A stretch of 64,000 nucleotides of DNA, taken from the NCBI RefSeq assembly GCF_014204895.1, contig NZ_JACHMF010000001.1, positions 2,790,001 through 2,854,000 on the forward strand. The letters run 5' to 3'. The translations under genes were made by a program, and so were the position numbers. Below are positions 8,148 through 16,942 of the stretch, piece after piece (within the stretch, counting starts at the first letter, position 1; each line of letters begins with the position of its first letter). The notes below the pieces were generated by a model. That model ran no database searches. It was given only the letters and a program-made list of their open reading frames with translations, and had not been told where the DNA came from. This DNA is from Paractinoplanes abujensis. GTDB lineage: Bacteria; Actinomycetota; Actinomycetes; Mycobacteriales; Micromonosporaceae.

Positions 8148-8444
8148 ATGACGGTCACCAGCCTGGTCACCGCCGTCGCCGTCGGCGTCGCCCTGGGCGC
8201 CGCGGGCTGGGTCGTCCGGCGCGGGGTGCCGTTCTGGCTGCCCCCGGCGGCCGGGGTCGGCGCGGCCGTGTTCGCCACGACCGTCGCCCGGATCGCGGCC
8301 GACCTGCCCGCCGGGTTCAGCCTCACCGAGTTCGGCCTGCAGGTGTTCCTCGCCGCGGCCGCGGTCGCCGCCGTGGTGGCCACCGCCGACCGCCGTTCCC
8401 ACCCCGATCGTCACTCCCCCGCGCACAAGGGAGGTCTGCGATGA
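8148..8444 (+). CDS. Small three-helix membrane protein
   Basis: A 98-residue hydrophobic protein with three predicted transmembrane segments (residues about 2-19, 26-46, 65-82) and a charged C-tail (ADRRSHPDRHSP). The ATG at 8148 is preceded by GAGGA about 11 nt upstream. The stop codon overlaps the next start (ATGA at 8441-8444), so it is translationally coupled to the STAS gene. No family is recognised. The pair starts 80 bp after the GTCACA direct repeat and may belong to the regulon of the nearby two-component system. Confidence 0.7.
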   Translation: MTVTSLVTAVAVGVALGAAGWVVRRGVPFWLPPAAGVGAAVFATTVARIAADLPAGFSLTEFGLQVFLAAAAVAAVVATADRRSHPDRHSPAHKGGLR

Positions 8445-8800
8445 TTGCCGTCCGTCACGACGTCGCGGTCGTCACCCCGTCCCACGATCTCGTCGCCGAG
8501 TCCGGCGACCTGCTGCGGGAGGCCCTGGCCGTGGCCGTCCACGATCATCGGCACGTGATCGTCGACATGAGCGCGGCCCCGACGATCGACTCGTCCGGGC
8601 TGAGCGTGCTGGTGCGCGCGCACAACGACGCCAAGGCCCGCGGGGGCACCCTGAGCCTGGCGGCGCCCTCCCGGTACGTGGTGACGGTGCTGCACACGAT
8701 GAAGCTGCACCCGGTCTTCCCCCTCTACCCCGACGTCGACGCGGCGCTACTCGTCCGGCAGCTCGAGGCGGAAACGGGCGCCCCCGCCGGGCCGGTCTAG
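8441..8800 (+). CDS. STAS-domain anti-sigma factor antagonist
   Basis: A 119-residue single-domain STAS protein of the SpoIIAA/RsbV type, which releases sigma factors by binding a serine-kinase anti-sigma factor. The phosphorylation loop is present in VIVDMSAAPTIDSSGLSVLV, with Ser51/Ser52 as candidate phosphosites. Length is standard. It is coupled by ATGA overlap to the upstream membrane protein and its 3' end overlaps the convergent histidine kinase gene by 54 bp. No anti-sigma kinase or cognate sigma is adjacent, so the partner must be elsewhere. Confidence 0.85.
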   Translation: MIAVRHDVAVVTPSHDLVAESGDLLREALAVAVHDHRHVIVDMSAAPTIDSSGLSVLVRAHNDAKARGGTLSLAAPSRYVVTVLHTMKLHPVFPLYPDVDAALLVRQLEAETGAPAGPV

Positions 8801-10084
8801 CAACACGATCCGGCCGTCATGGGCCGCCGCGTGCTCGGCCACGATGGCCAGCCCGAGCCCGGTGCCGTCGCCGCCGCCCCGCGAGTTCGCGGCCGGCCCC
8901 CGCACGAACCGGTCGAAGATCGTCGAGCGGGACTCGGCCGGCACCCCCGGCCCGGCGTCGTCGACCTCGAGGAACCCGGGGCCGACACGGACGGCCACCG
9001 GCCCGCCCCCGTAGCGCACGGCGTTGTCGACCAGGTTGCCCAGCGCCTGCTCGACCCGGCGGCGGTCGACGTGCCAGTCCACCGGTGTGCCCGGCACCAG
9101 CTCGATCAGGTCGGCCGGCAACCCCCGGTCGCGCAGCACCCGCCCCGCCAGCAGCCCGATGTCGGCCGGCTCGCGGTGCACCGGCTGGTCACTGCGGGCC
9201 AGTTCGAGCAGGTCGTCGACCAGGGCCTGGAACCGGGCGACCTCGTCGGCGATCAGCCCCACGGCCGCCGCCGAGCGCTCGTCCAGGCCGTCACGGCGCC
9301 GGTTGAGCACACTGACCGCGGCGGCCAGGGTCTGCAGGGGTGAGCGCAGCTCGTGGCTGACGTCGGCGGCGAACCGGCGGTCGCGCCGCAGGCGCCGCGA
9401 CAACTCGTCGGCCATGTGGTTGAAGGAGGCGGCGAGCCGGGCCAGCTCGGGTTCGGCGTCGGGGTCGAGCCGGGTGTCCAGGTCGCCGTCGGCGATGCCG
9501 CTGGCCGCCTCGGCCACGGCCGCCAGCGGGCGCAGGGCGTGCCGGGTGACGTACCAGCCGACCGCCGCGCCCCCGGCCGACACCATGATGGCCACGGCCG
9601 TCAGCACCAGCGCGAGCAGGTTCAAGGTGCGTTCCAGCTCGCCCAGTGACACGATCTCGTAGAACACCGACCCGCCCTGCACCGGCACGGCGACCACCAG
9701 GGCGGCCTCGCCGTCGCGGCGGATGCGCTGGGCGCCGGCCTGACCGGTCGCGGCCAGCTCCTGCAGCTTCTCCGGCACCGCGGAGTCGGCCGAGGCGCCC
9801 GCCGTGCGCGAATACCACTGGCCCTGCCGGAACAGCAGCACGTACCGGTCGGCCCCGATGTCCAGCGACTCCAGCAGATTGCCCACCTCGGGCTCGCTGC
9901 CGCCCAGACCCGCGTTGATCACCGTGGCGTCGAAGTAGGTGACCCGGACCGCCGCCCGCTCGCGCTCCCGGAACAGCGTGTTGCTGATCAGCTCGTACGA
10001 CACGAACGTCACACCGGCCGACAGGGCCAGTGCGCCGATCGCGAACGCCGCGCTGACCCTGGTCCGCAGGCCGGCCCGTCTCAC
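8747..10084 (-). CDS. Two-component sensor histidine kinase
   Basis: A 445-residue membrane kinase. Order: TM1 (about residues 10-30), an extracytoplasmic sensor of about 125 residues, TM2 (about 155-178), HAMP (to about 230), HisKA with the H-box FAADVSHELRSPLQTL (His about 243), then HATPase with N-box LVDNAVRYG and G-boxes VDDAGPGVP and GDGTGLGLAIV. It would sense an envelope signal and phosphorylate the regulator encoded just upstream. The GTG at 10084 overlaps the regulator's TGA (GTGA), showing translational coupling. The layout resembles MtrB/CseC-type systems; the signal is unknown. Confidence 0.9.
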   Translation of the reverse strand: MRRAGLRTRVSAAFAIGALALSAGVTFVSYELISNTLFRERERAAVRVTYFDATVINAGLGGSEPEVGNLLESLDIGADRYVLLFRQGQWYSRTAGASADSAVPEKLQELAATGQAGAQRIRRDGEAALVVAVPVQGGSVFYEIVSLGELERTLNLLALVLTAVAIMVSAGGAAVGWYVTRHALRPLAAVAEAASGIADGDLDTRLDPDAEPELARLAASFNHMADELSRRLRRDRRFAADVSHELRSPLQTLAAAVSVLNRRRDGLDERSAAAVGLIADEVARFQALVDDLLELARSDQPVHREPADIGLLAGRVLRDRGLPADLIELVPGTPVDWHVDRRRVEQALGNLVDNAVRYGGGPVAVRVGPGFLEVDDAGPGVPAESRSTIFDRFVRGPAANSRGGGDGTGLGLAIVAEHAAAHDGRIVLLDRPGGGARFRLELPDE

Positions 10085-10764
10085 GGCTGCAGCTTGTAGC
10101 CCAGACCGCGCACGGTCACCAGGTGCCGCGGCCGTCCGGTGTTGTCCTCGATCTTGTGCCGGAGCCGGCCCACGTGCACGTCGACCAGGCGCTCGTCGCC
10201 GATCTCGTACTCCCAGACCCGGCTCAGCAGCTGCTGGCGCGAGAGCACCTGGCCGGGGTGCTCGGCCAGCTCGCACAGCAGCCGGAACTCCGTCCGGGTG
10301 ACCGCGACCGGCTCGCCGTGCAGCCGCACCTCGCCCGCCTCGGGCCGGATCTCCAGGTCGCCGAAGGTCAGCACGGTCATGGCCGGGGTGGCGGCCTGCG
10401 CGGACCGCCCCCGCCGGCGCAGCGCCCGCAGCCGCGCCGCGAGCTCCTTCACGGCGACCGGCTTGACCACGTAGTCGTCGGCGCCCGCCTCGAGCCCGGC
10501 CACGATGTCGTGCGTGTCGTCGCGGGCGCTGACCACGATCACCGGAACGTCGTCGGTGCGGCGCAACTGCCGGATGCACTCGAAGCCGTCCATGCCGGGC
10601 AGCATCAGGTCGACCAGCACGGCGTCCGCGGGCTGCCGGCGCTGCAGCTCGAGCCCCTCCTCGGCGGTGGCCACGGCATGGGTCACATAGCCCTCGTCCT
10701 CCAGGGCCATGGCCAGCGAAAGCCGGATCCGGTCATCATCCTCGATCAGCAGCACGGCACTCAT
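10081..10764 (-). CDS. OmpR/PhoB-family response regulator
   Basis: A 227-residue regulator: receiver domain with acidic pocket IEDDDR, phospho-acceptor Asp52 in VDLMLPGMDG and the conserved Lys in DDYVVKPV, followed by a winged-helix effector domain (about 125-225) with RTEFRLLCELAEHPGQVLSR and VDVHVGRLRHKIE. The ATG at 10764 (MSAVLLIEDD) gives the canonical receiver start. It forms an operon with the kinase gene. An 11-bp-spaced direct repeat lies 60 bp upstream of its start and another copy lies before the lipoprotein and STAS genes, which suggests autoregulation and a local regulon. Confidence 0.92.
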   Translation of the reverse strand: MSAVLLIEDDDRIRLSLAMALEDEGYVTHAVATAEEGLELQRRQPADAVLVDLMLPGMDGFECIRQLRRTDDVPVIVVSARDDTHDIVAGLEAGADDYVVKPVAVKELAARLRALRRRGRSAQAATPAMTVLTFGDLEIRPEAGEVRLHGEPVAVTRTEFRLLCELAEHPGQVLSRQQLLSRVWEYEIGDERLVDVHVGRLRHKIEDNTGRPRHLVTVRGLGYKLQP

Positions 10765-10824
10765 ATCCGCATGATGCCGCGCCGGACCCCGGACGACACG
10801 GATGTGCTGCCAAACCCGGCTTTC

Positions 10825-10841
10825 GTCATCCAACCGTCACA
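10825..10841. promoter_or_regulatory. Second 11-bp-spaced direct repeat (GTCATC-N5-GTCACA)
   Basis: GTCATC at 10825-10830 and GTCACA at 10836-10841, 11 bp apart, upstream of the response regulator start at 10764. Shared with 8051-8067 is the pattern GTCA, then AAC, then GTCACAT. Confidence 0.55.
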
Positions 10842-11031
10842 TCCCCGGAGGGCGTTCGCCATCGGCCCGCACCAGCATGGTGGCCGGGAACGAACCCTCC
10901 CCACAGGGTCCGCGCCCGGCCCGCCGGTTCGGTGGGCGGGGCGCGGGCTCCCCACGCCGGAGAGACCGTCGGCCGCCATCGAGGGCCTCTCCGGCCCCGC
11001 ACGCCCGGCGTGGCCTGCTTGGATAGGACTC

Positions 11032-11949
11032 ATGGAACCCTTCGCCGACCTGTCCGGCGTGGCCCGCATCGGTCTCGGCCTGGCCGCCGTGGGCCGCCCC
11101 GGCTACATCAACCTGGGCCGCGCGGCCGACCTGCCCGCCGACCGTTCCGTCGAAGCCATGCGTTCCCGCGCCCACGCCCTGCTCACCGACGCGTGGACGG
11201 CCGGCGTCCGCTACTTCGACGTGGCCCGCTCCTACGGCCGCGCCGAGGAGTTCCTGGCCTCGTGGCTGCCCGGCCGTTCCGGCGCGCTCGTGGGCAGCAA
11301 ATGGGGCTACACCTACACCGCCGGCTGGTCCGTCACCGCCGACGTGCACGAGGTCAAAGATCACAGCGTCGCCACCTTCGACCACCAGATCTCCGAAACC
11401 CGCTCTCTGCTGGGCAACCACCTGGGCCTCTACCAGGTCCACTCGGTCACCCCCGACAGCCCCGCCCTCACCGACCGCGCGCTGCACCACCGCCTGGCCG
11501 CGCTGGACGTGCCCGTCGGCTTCTCCACCAGCGGCCCCCACCAGGCCGACACGATCCGCGCCGCCCTGGCGATCGAGGTCGACGGCGTACGGCTGTTCCG
11601 CAGCGTCCAGTCGACCTGGAACCTGCTGGAGACCAGCGCCGGCCCGGCCCTGACCGAGGCCCACGCCGCGGGCCTCACCGTCATCGTCAAGGAGGCCCTG
11701 GCCAACGGCCGCCTGGCCACGGTGAACACCGAGCTTCCGCACCCCCCGGACGCGGTCGCCCTGGCCGCGGCCCTGCACCAGCCCTTCTCCCCCGTCGTCC
11801 TGTCCGGCGCCGCCACCTCGGCCCAACTGGCCTCCAACCTGCGGGCCGCCCAGCTGTTACTGTCGCCGGCCCAGCTGGACCGCCTCACCGCCCTGGCCGA
11901 GCCGCCCGACCAGTACTGGAAGACCCGCTCGGGCCTGACGTGGTCCTAG
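11032..11949 (+). CDS. Aldo/keto reductase family protein
   Basis: A 305-residue TIM-barrel NADPH reductase of the AKR superfamily. The N-terminal catalytic region is VRYFDVARSYGRAEEFLASWL (Asp and Tyr of the catalytic tetrad), followed by SKWGYTY (Lys) and YQVHSV (His position). The C-terminal cofactor segment VVLSGAATSAQLASNLRAAQ is also present. The ATG at 11032 follows GATAGGACTC, which contains both a purine-rich patch and a -10-like stretch. It is convergent with the NACHT gene, overlapping by 4 bp. The substrate is unknown. Confidence 0.87.
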   Translation: MEPFADLSGVARIGLGLAAVGRPGYINLGRAADLPADRSVEAMRSRAHALLTDAWTAGVRYFDVARSYGRAEEFLASWLPGRSGALVGSKWGYTYTAGWSVTADVHEVKDHSVATFDHQISETRSLLGNHLGLYQVHSVTPDSPALTDRALHHRLAALDVPVGFSTSGPHQADTIRAALAIEVDGVRLFRSVQSTWNLLETSAGPALTEAHAAGLTVIVKEALANGRLATVNTELPHPPDAVALAAALHQPFSPVVLSGAATSAQLASNLRAAQLLLSPAQLDRLTALAEPPDQYWKTRSGLTWS

Positions 11950-14900
11950 ACGGCTTCGGACTGGCGCGCGTCCGACCCGTCCTGAACTGAAAATCGTCTC
12001 TGAAGCTCCTCGAATGCCTGGGCGTCGGCCTCGCCGAAGGCATCACCCGACCGGCAATCCACATACTCCCGGAGCGCCACCACAACACGGGTTGCTTCGT
12101 CGTCTCCCATGGTCTCCAACGCGGTGAGCATCTCCGAAGGGCGCAGCTGCTCCCAGGCCAGCGATCCATAGCGCCGCAGGTCCCTGACAGCGGCGGCAAG
12201 CAGGCGCGGCGCGAAGGTTTGGTTCCGCACCATGGACGCCACCGCGAGGATGCTGGGGGCTTCCTCATCAGTCACCCGTTCAGCCAGGACGGTGAGCAAG
12301 CTGTCGACGTCGGGCGAATTCGCCGAGCGCGCGGACCGAGCGAGCTCGTACAGGAATTCAGGCCGGTCCCAGTTTTTCGCGCCTTCCAGCAGCGCGGGTT
12401 GCCGGCGGAGCAACTCCGGTCGGCGGAGGGCCAAAGCCGATATATGAGGTTGCATGAGAGGGATCAATTCAGGGACGAAGACCGCCTCCACGAGGCGGTG
12501 AAGCAGGCTGTCCGGGATCCGTAAATCATCGTCGACCAGCAGGCGCACCAGCAGAAAAGCGCTGTCCACCAGGGCGTTCTCGCCTGCGCCCTCAATGAGT
12601 TCGGCCAGCTTGACATACAAATTTTCGTCATAAGGCATAAGACGTTCGAGCAATGGCGTCGACCATCTCGCCGCCATGATACCGAGAACGCCCCGGTGAA
12701 ATGCAATCTGGAATTCAGATGCGGCCTGGCTCGGATAGGAAGCAGGGGAGAGCATTTCTCCGGTGATCTGCACCACTTCCTGTCCACGGTCCCTGATCAG
12801 TCGTGCCTCCGACAAGGTGATCGAGTCGTGCTCGCTACCGATCATCACCCGGAAGCGATCGTCGTCGCGCACAAGGCACCCGAAAAGGCTGCGCTGCGCC
12901 TCCGCATCCAAGCCGGCCCGCCACAGCTTGACCGTCGACTCCAGGTTGGGCGAATCTGCCGGCTCCGACAATTCAGTCACAGTCAGACCGTCCGGCCGCG
13001 CGACAAGCACGGCCAGCAATACGAGATTTGCCGTGTAGGCCGCCAGACGGCTGACCGCGTCGAACGGCGTCGGACGATACGGGTCGTCCTGAACGGTCCT
13101 GCGAGCCTCGCGATACAGAGCGGTCAAGGCGTGGCGCAGGTCCTGCCGCACCCCGGGTTCGAGGTCGGCGATCAACTCCCCCACGAAGGGGATGATCTGC
13201 TCGCGAATCGTCAGTGGCTGGTGCGAGAGGAGCGCCCGCAGGACGCGGTCGTCCAGGGTGTATCCGTAGGCCCGGCCGCGCGACCGGCGCCAGTCCTCCG
13301 CCAGGTCGGCCAGCAGCGCGGCGGTCTGCTCGGCGATGAGGTATTCGCCGAAGGTGGCGTGCATGAATTCGTAAGTGCGGCGTCCCGGCCCGTGGGTCTC
13401 GTCGCCGGTGTGCGCGGTGTGGACGAAGAAGAAACTGGTGATCGTCCGCTGGGCCCACGTCACCGACCGGCTCGAGGCGGTGCCGGCGGGTCCACCGCCC
13501 TGCTCCAGCGCTTGCAGATCCGCCTGCAGGTCGGCCTCACCGATCCATTGGTGACCCCGGTTGAACATCGCGAAGGCCACGGTCGCCAGGTCGCGGCGGC
13601 TCTGTGTCTCGCGCGCGACGAGGATCTCCTCATCCACTTCGCCCTCGGCTTTTTCCCGGATCTGACGGCGGACGAAGGAGTCCAGGAGCCGTCCGTACAG
13701 GTCCTCGGTCGACAGTTGCTGGGCGTCGAGCCGCGCCTCGCCGGAGGCGGCATAGATGGCCAGCATCAGCAACAACAGGGGCTGCTCGGCCAGCTCGGAG
13801 TGACCTTCCAGTTCCTCGACGGTCAGCGGCCGCACGGTCGGCCGGCTCTCGTTGGCGGCGTTCCAGACCTCGACCCAGTGCTCGATCTGCCTGTCGTCGA
13901 ACGGGTCCAGCTTGATGACCAGGGTGCCGTCAGGAACCGCCGTGCGGTCCATGACGAGGGTGCGGGAGGTGACGACCACGGCGACGGAGCGGCCGTTGAT
14001 CCACTCCTGTTGCTGGAACCGGGCCGTGTGGTGCAGGTAGTTGGACTGGGTGACGCCGGTGGCCTGGATCAGTTCGTCGAAACCGTCGAGCATTACCACC
14101 TTCGTCGTGTCCGAGGCCCGGCAGAGGTCGGCCCACGGCAACCGTTCGTGGATGAGTTCCTCGGCTGCCGCTTCGACCTGCTGATGGATGTCGGCGTCCG
14201 GGTCGACCGCCCGCAGCGGCACGCGGAACGTGGTGAACACTTCCGCCGGCAGACGGGCAGCCAGCACCTTGGTGAGCAACGATTTCCCGGCGCCCGGGTT
14301 GCCCAGGATGACCAGCGGCCGCTCGGTGCTCGCCGGGTCGGTGAGATAGCCGGTCAGGAACCCGGCCAGGTCCTCGTGTTCTTCCTGCGACTCCCACCAC
14401 TGCTCGTCGGCCGGCTGGGATTTGTCGTCGACAACGGCCAGCCGGAATCGGGGGCTGACGAAGCCCTGCTCGACGGTCGGGAAGGTGATGTCCCTGCTCT
14501 CCGCCTGCCAAATGGGCCGCCGGAGCACTTCGGCCGCGTGGTTGGCGAGCCGCTGTTCCGCCTCGGTGGCCGGTGTCGGCGCGTCCACGACGCGCCGCAG
14601 CGTCTCGGACAGGTCGGCGAGCGTCTGGTTCTGGTCCCGGATCTCCGCCCGGGTCGCCGCGTGTTCGTCGAGCTGGCTCCAGATGGCGAACTCCGGAACG
14701 TCTGCCGCCAGGCGCGTGTACCGCTCGCGGTAGATCTCGAGAGCTCGGTCCACGGCGCTGGCCTCGAGGCCCTCCATGCCCCGTCCGGCGGCGAGCTGCG
14801 AGACGAAGCCGCCGAAAGCCTTGGCCAGCCCCCGCATGGAGGCCTCGACTTCGGGCACGTTCTCGGCGAAGCCGCGGGTCGCGCCGGGCATGGGTGCGAC

Positions 14901-15296
14901 CTGGCCCTCGCGGAGCTGGGCGCGCAGCCCGACCGTGTCGCCGATGCGGCGTTTCTCGTCGTCGGTCAGCTCCAAGGCGGCGAAGCGATCACCGTGCTTC
15001 TCGGCGAGCGCGTCGAAGAAGGATGAGAGGACGAGCAGCCCGTGCGCAGATTCCAGCAGCTGGAGGTGACTCTTGCCGCGTTCGGCGCGGATCCGGGCCG
15101 GCGCCCGGCCCACCAGGTCACGCAGGAGGTTGTTGGCCTCACCTTTGGCGTCGAAGAGGCCGAGCACCGCGTCGGGGGCGAACGGGGCGGCGGCCAGGAG
15201 CAGCCCTCCCCCGGCACGTCCGGCGATCGTCACGGCGTCGGCCCCGCCGAGCAGGAGGCGGACGGCTTCCACATACGACACTCTGGTTCGGGCCAC
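11946..15296 (-). CDS. Large NACHT-type STAND NTPase, possible antiphage NLR-like protein
   Basis: A 1116-residue protein. The first about 300 residues are helical (EAVRLLLGGADAVTIAGRAG, LLESAHGLLVLSSFFDALAE) and resemble the actinobacterial NACHT N-terminal helical domains. The NTPase core follows: Walker A LVILGNPGAGKSLL (about residue 332), Walker B KVVMLDGFDELI (about 400-410) and VVVTSRTLV (sensor region). The remaining about 550 residues are helical repeats without a recognised ligand-binding class. Bacterial NACHT proteins include antiphage sensors, so a defence role is plausible. Start GTG 15296 lies 6 nt after TACCTT; GTG 15302 is the alternative. Local codon bias is slightly relaxed near the 3' end, compatible with transfer. 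Confidence 0.85.
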   Translation of the reverse strand: MARTRVSYVEAVRLLLGGADAVTIAGRAGGGLLLAAAPFAPDAVLGLFDAKGEANNLLRDLVGRAPARIRAERGKSHLQLLESAHGLLVLSSFFDALAEKHGDRFAALELTDDEKRRIGDTVGLRAQLREGQVAPMPGATRGFAENVPEVEASMRGLAKAFGGFVSQLAAGRGMEGLEASAVDRALEIYRERYTRLAADVPEFAIWSQLDEHAATRAEIRDQNQTLADLSETLRRVVDAPTPATEAEQRLANHAAEVLRRPIWQAESRDITFPTVEQGFVSPRFRLAVVDDKSQPADEQWWESQEEHEDLAGFLTGYLTDPASTERPLVILGNPGAGKSLLTKVLAARLPAEVFTTFRVPLRAVDPDADIHQQVEAAAEELIHERLPWADLCRASDTTKVVMLDGFDELIQATGVTQSNYLHHTARFQQQEWINGRSVAVVVTSRTLVMDRTAVPDGTLVIKLDPFDDRQIEHWVEVWNAANESRPTVRPLTVEELEGHSELAEQPLLLLMLAIYAASGEARLDAQQLSTEDLYGRLLDSFVRRQIREKAEGEVDEEILVARETQSRRDLATVAFAMFNRGHQWIGEADLQADLQALEQGGGPAGTASSRSVTWAQRTITSFFFVHTAHTGDETHGPGRRTYEFMHATFGEYLIAEQTAALLADLAEDWRRSRGRAYGYTLDDRVLRALLSHQPLTIREQIIPFVGELIADLEPGVRQDLRHALTALYREARRTVQDDPYRPTPFDAVSRLAAYTANLVLLAVLVARPDGLTVTELSEPADSPNLESTVKLWRAGLDAEAQRSLFGCLVRDDDRFRVMIGSEHDSITLSEARLIRDRGQEVVQITGEMLSPASYPSQAASEFQIAFHRGVLGIMAARWSTPLLERLMPYDENLYVKLAELIEGAGENALVDSAFLLVRLLVDDDLRIPDSLLHRLVEAVFVPELIPLMQPHISALALRRPELLRRQPALLEGAKNWDRPEFLYELARSARSANSPDVDSLLTVLAERVTDEEAPSILAVASMVRNQTFAPRLLAAAVRDLRRYGSLAWEQLRPSEMLTALETMGDDEATRVVVALREYVDCRSGDAFGEADAQAFEELQRRFSVQDGSDARQSEAV

Positions 15297-15302
15297 CCCC
15301 AC

Positions 15303-15308
15303 AAGGTA
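15303..15308 (-). promoter_or_regulatory. Putative -10 of a leaderless promoter (TACCTT)
   Basis: On the minus strand TACCTT is followed by exactly 6 nt and then the GTG at 15296 of the NACHT gene. Confidence 0.45.
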
Positions 15309-15338
15309 GCGACATCGACGCGGACGCCTGGGAGGTCT

Positions 15339-15854
15339 TCACTCGATCGGCGCCAAGGTCCGCCTGTTGCGGAAGGTGAGCAGGGCGACGCCGGCGCAGG
15401 CGCCGAGCAGGGCGCCGGCTGTGTTGTGGACGACGTCGACGGGATCGCCACCGCGGCCGATGAAGGCCTGCCAGGCCTCGATCAGGAAGCTGAGCGAAGC
15501 GGCCGCGGTCACGATCAGGGCCGGACGTCGCCACAGCAGCGCCGCGAGGGTGGCGGGTGGGGCGAACAGGCCGATGTTGGCCAGTTTCTCGGGGCTGCTC
15601 GCGAAGCCGTGCAGCAGGTCGGCCGGGTGGGCGAAGGCCCGCAGATACACCTCGATGCCGTCGAGCGAGTAGTACGGCGTCCGCGTCGTCGTGGTTGCGG
15701 CCAGCACCGCGCCCACCAGGACGATGAGCGCGGTGCCGAACGGGCCCCGGCCGAGCAGGCGGCCGAGTGGCCAGGCGAGCAGGACGGTGAGGCCCAGGAC
15801 GGCCAGCAGTCCGGGCTGGGCGACGACGTTCCCGATGATCCCCGCGTCCAGCAT
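15339..15854 (-). CDS. VanZ-like membrane protein
   Basis: A 171-residue membrane protein with about four hydrophobic segments. The VanZ-family signature is visible: KLANIGLFAPPATLAALLW, then LSFLIEAWQAF and the Asp/His/Asn cluster DPVDVVHNTAGALLG in the last third. VanZ-like proteins change sensitivity to teicoplanin-type glycopeptides and lipoglycopeptides in some bacteria; most actinomycete homologues have no known role. The ATG at 15854 is unremarkable. It stands alone between the NACHT gene and a secreted protein, all on the same strand. Confidence 0.82.
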   Translation of the reverse strand: MLDAGIIGNVVAQPGLLAVLGLTVLLAWPLGRLLGRGPFGTALIVLVGAVLAATTTTRTPYYSLDGIEVYLRAFAHPADLLHGFASSPEKLANIGLFAPPATLAALLWRRPALIVTAAASLSFLIEAWQAFIGRGGDPVDVVHNTAGALLGACAGVALLTFRNRRTLAPIE

Positions 15855-15878
15855 GACGCCGAGCTTAAGGGACGGTGA

Positions 15879-16454
15879 CTAGCGGAGACGGTTCATGGCG
15901 CTCTGGGCGAGCCCGTTGGCCAGGGTCGGATCGCCGGCCCCGAGGCGGGAGTCGGCGACCATGATGACCACGACGTGGCGGCCCACCGCCGCCGCCACGT
16001 AGGCGACCCAGCGGTCGCCCTGGTCGTAGTTGCCGGTGAACAGCACCGTGTCCGGTCCGAGGTGGTCCTCGGCGACCGGGTCGTAACCGTTGTCGCCGCC
16101 GCCGGCACCGCAGTCGGTCAGCTGGGCCTTCAGGTCGGCGAGGTACCGCTGGGCGCCGTCACCCCGGAAGCGGGTCACGTTCTGGTAGACGCGGTACCGG
16201 GTGTCGTAGTCGGCGGCCTGGGCCCGGCTCGCCACCGGCCGCGGGATCGGCCGGTCCGCGCAGGGCTGGGGCAGCAGCGACCACGCCAAGCCCGCCTCGA
16301 CGGGGCCCGGCACCGCGCCGCCCAGCTCGGCCGGTTGCAGCATGAACCGGTCGGGGATCCCCCGGGGGCCCGCCACGGCCGGTCCGGTGGCGGCCAGCAG
16401 GGCCACCACCGTCGAAATCATTGCGATCAATATGCGTCTCATGCCGCACATCAT
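15879..16454 (-). CDS. Secreted protein of unknown function
   Basis: About 191 residues with a clear Sec signal peptide (MRRILIAMISTVVALLAATG, cleavage near AVAGP) and a soluble mature domain of about 160 residues (TRYRVYQNVTRFRGDGAQRY, VLFTGNYDQGDRWVAYVAAA). The mature part looks like small sensor-type exported proteins of actinomycetes, but no family is named with confidence. ATGs at 16454, 16451 and 16442 are all in frame; GGGTGG lies about 8 nt before the first two, which favours them. It is divergent from the small secreted protein starting at 16562. Confidence 0.7.
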   Translation of the reverse strand: MMCGMRRILIAMISTVVALLAATGPAVAGPRGIPDRFMLQPAELGGAVPGPVEAGLAWSLLPQPCADRPIPRPVASRAQAADYDTRYRVYQNVTRFRGDGAQRYLADLKAQLTDCGAGGGDNGYDPVAEDHLGPDTVLFTGNYDQGDRWVAYVAAAVGRHVVVIMVADSRLGAGDPTLANGLAQSAMNRLR

Positions 16455-16561
16455 TACTGCCACCCGCAACTGTCGTACGGGATCGTTTGGGAACGTCTCG
16501 CGGGGTGGGCGGGCGGCAGAGAGTGATGTCGACAGCCGACAACCGGGAACCGGGGGGAACA

Positions 16562-16942
16562 ATGAAGAGAGTGCTGGCAGTCACGGTGGCGATGACCACG
16601 ATCGCCGTGGGGATGCTGCCGGGTGTCGCGCAGGCGGCCCGGCCTTCGTGGGTGAGTTCGGGCCTCAGCGGCGTCGAAGCCAAGGGGCAGTACAGCCGGA
16701 CCGGCAACAGTGTGCATTTCTACGGCAATGTGAAGGACACCGCCGGCGACGACAAAGCGGTCAAGATCATCGTGCGTTTCAGCGGTGAGTGCTGCGCCCA
16801 CGCCATCACGAACAAGAAGGGCGTGGGAAAGAGCGTCCCGGTCGACCTGAGCTCCACCAAGGCGGCCCATCTGGAAGTCAAGGAATGCAAGGGTGGCGGC
16901 ATTCGCCTGTGGACCTGCGGCGACTACAAGCGGATCTACTAA
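16562..16942 (+). CDS. Small secreted protein with cysteine pairs
   Basis: 126 residues with a Sec signal peptide (MKRVLAVTVAMTTIAVGMLP, cleavage after AQA) and a mature domain of about 100 residues containing four cysteines: adjacent Cys in SGECCAHAI and two near the C-terminus (KECKGGG, LWTCGDYK). These could form disulfides outside the cell. The start is supported by GGGGGGAAC just upstream. No family is recognised. It ends with its stop codon overlapping that of the convergent NB-ARC gene by 4 bp. Confidence 0.75.
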   Translation: MKRVLAVTVAMTTIAVGMLPGVAQAARPSWVSSGLSGVEAKGQYSRTGNSVHFYGNVKDTAGDDKAVKIIVRFSGECCAHAITNKKGVGKSVPVDLSSTKAAHLEVKECKGGGIRLWTCGDYKRIY

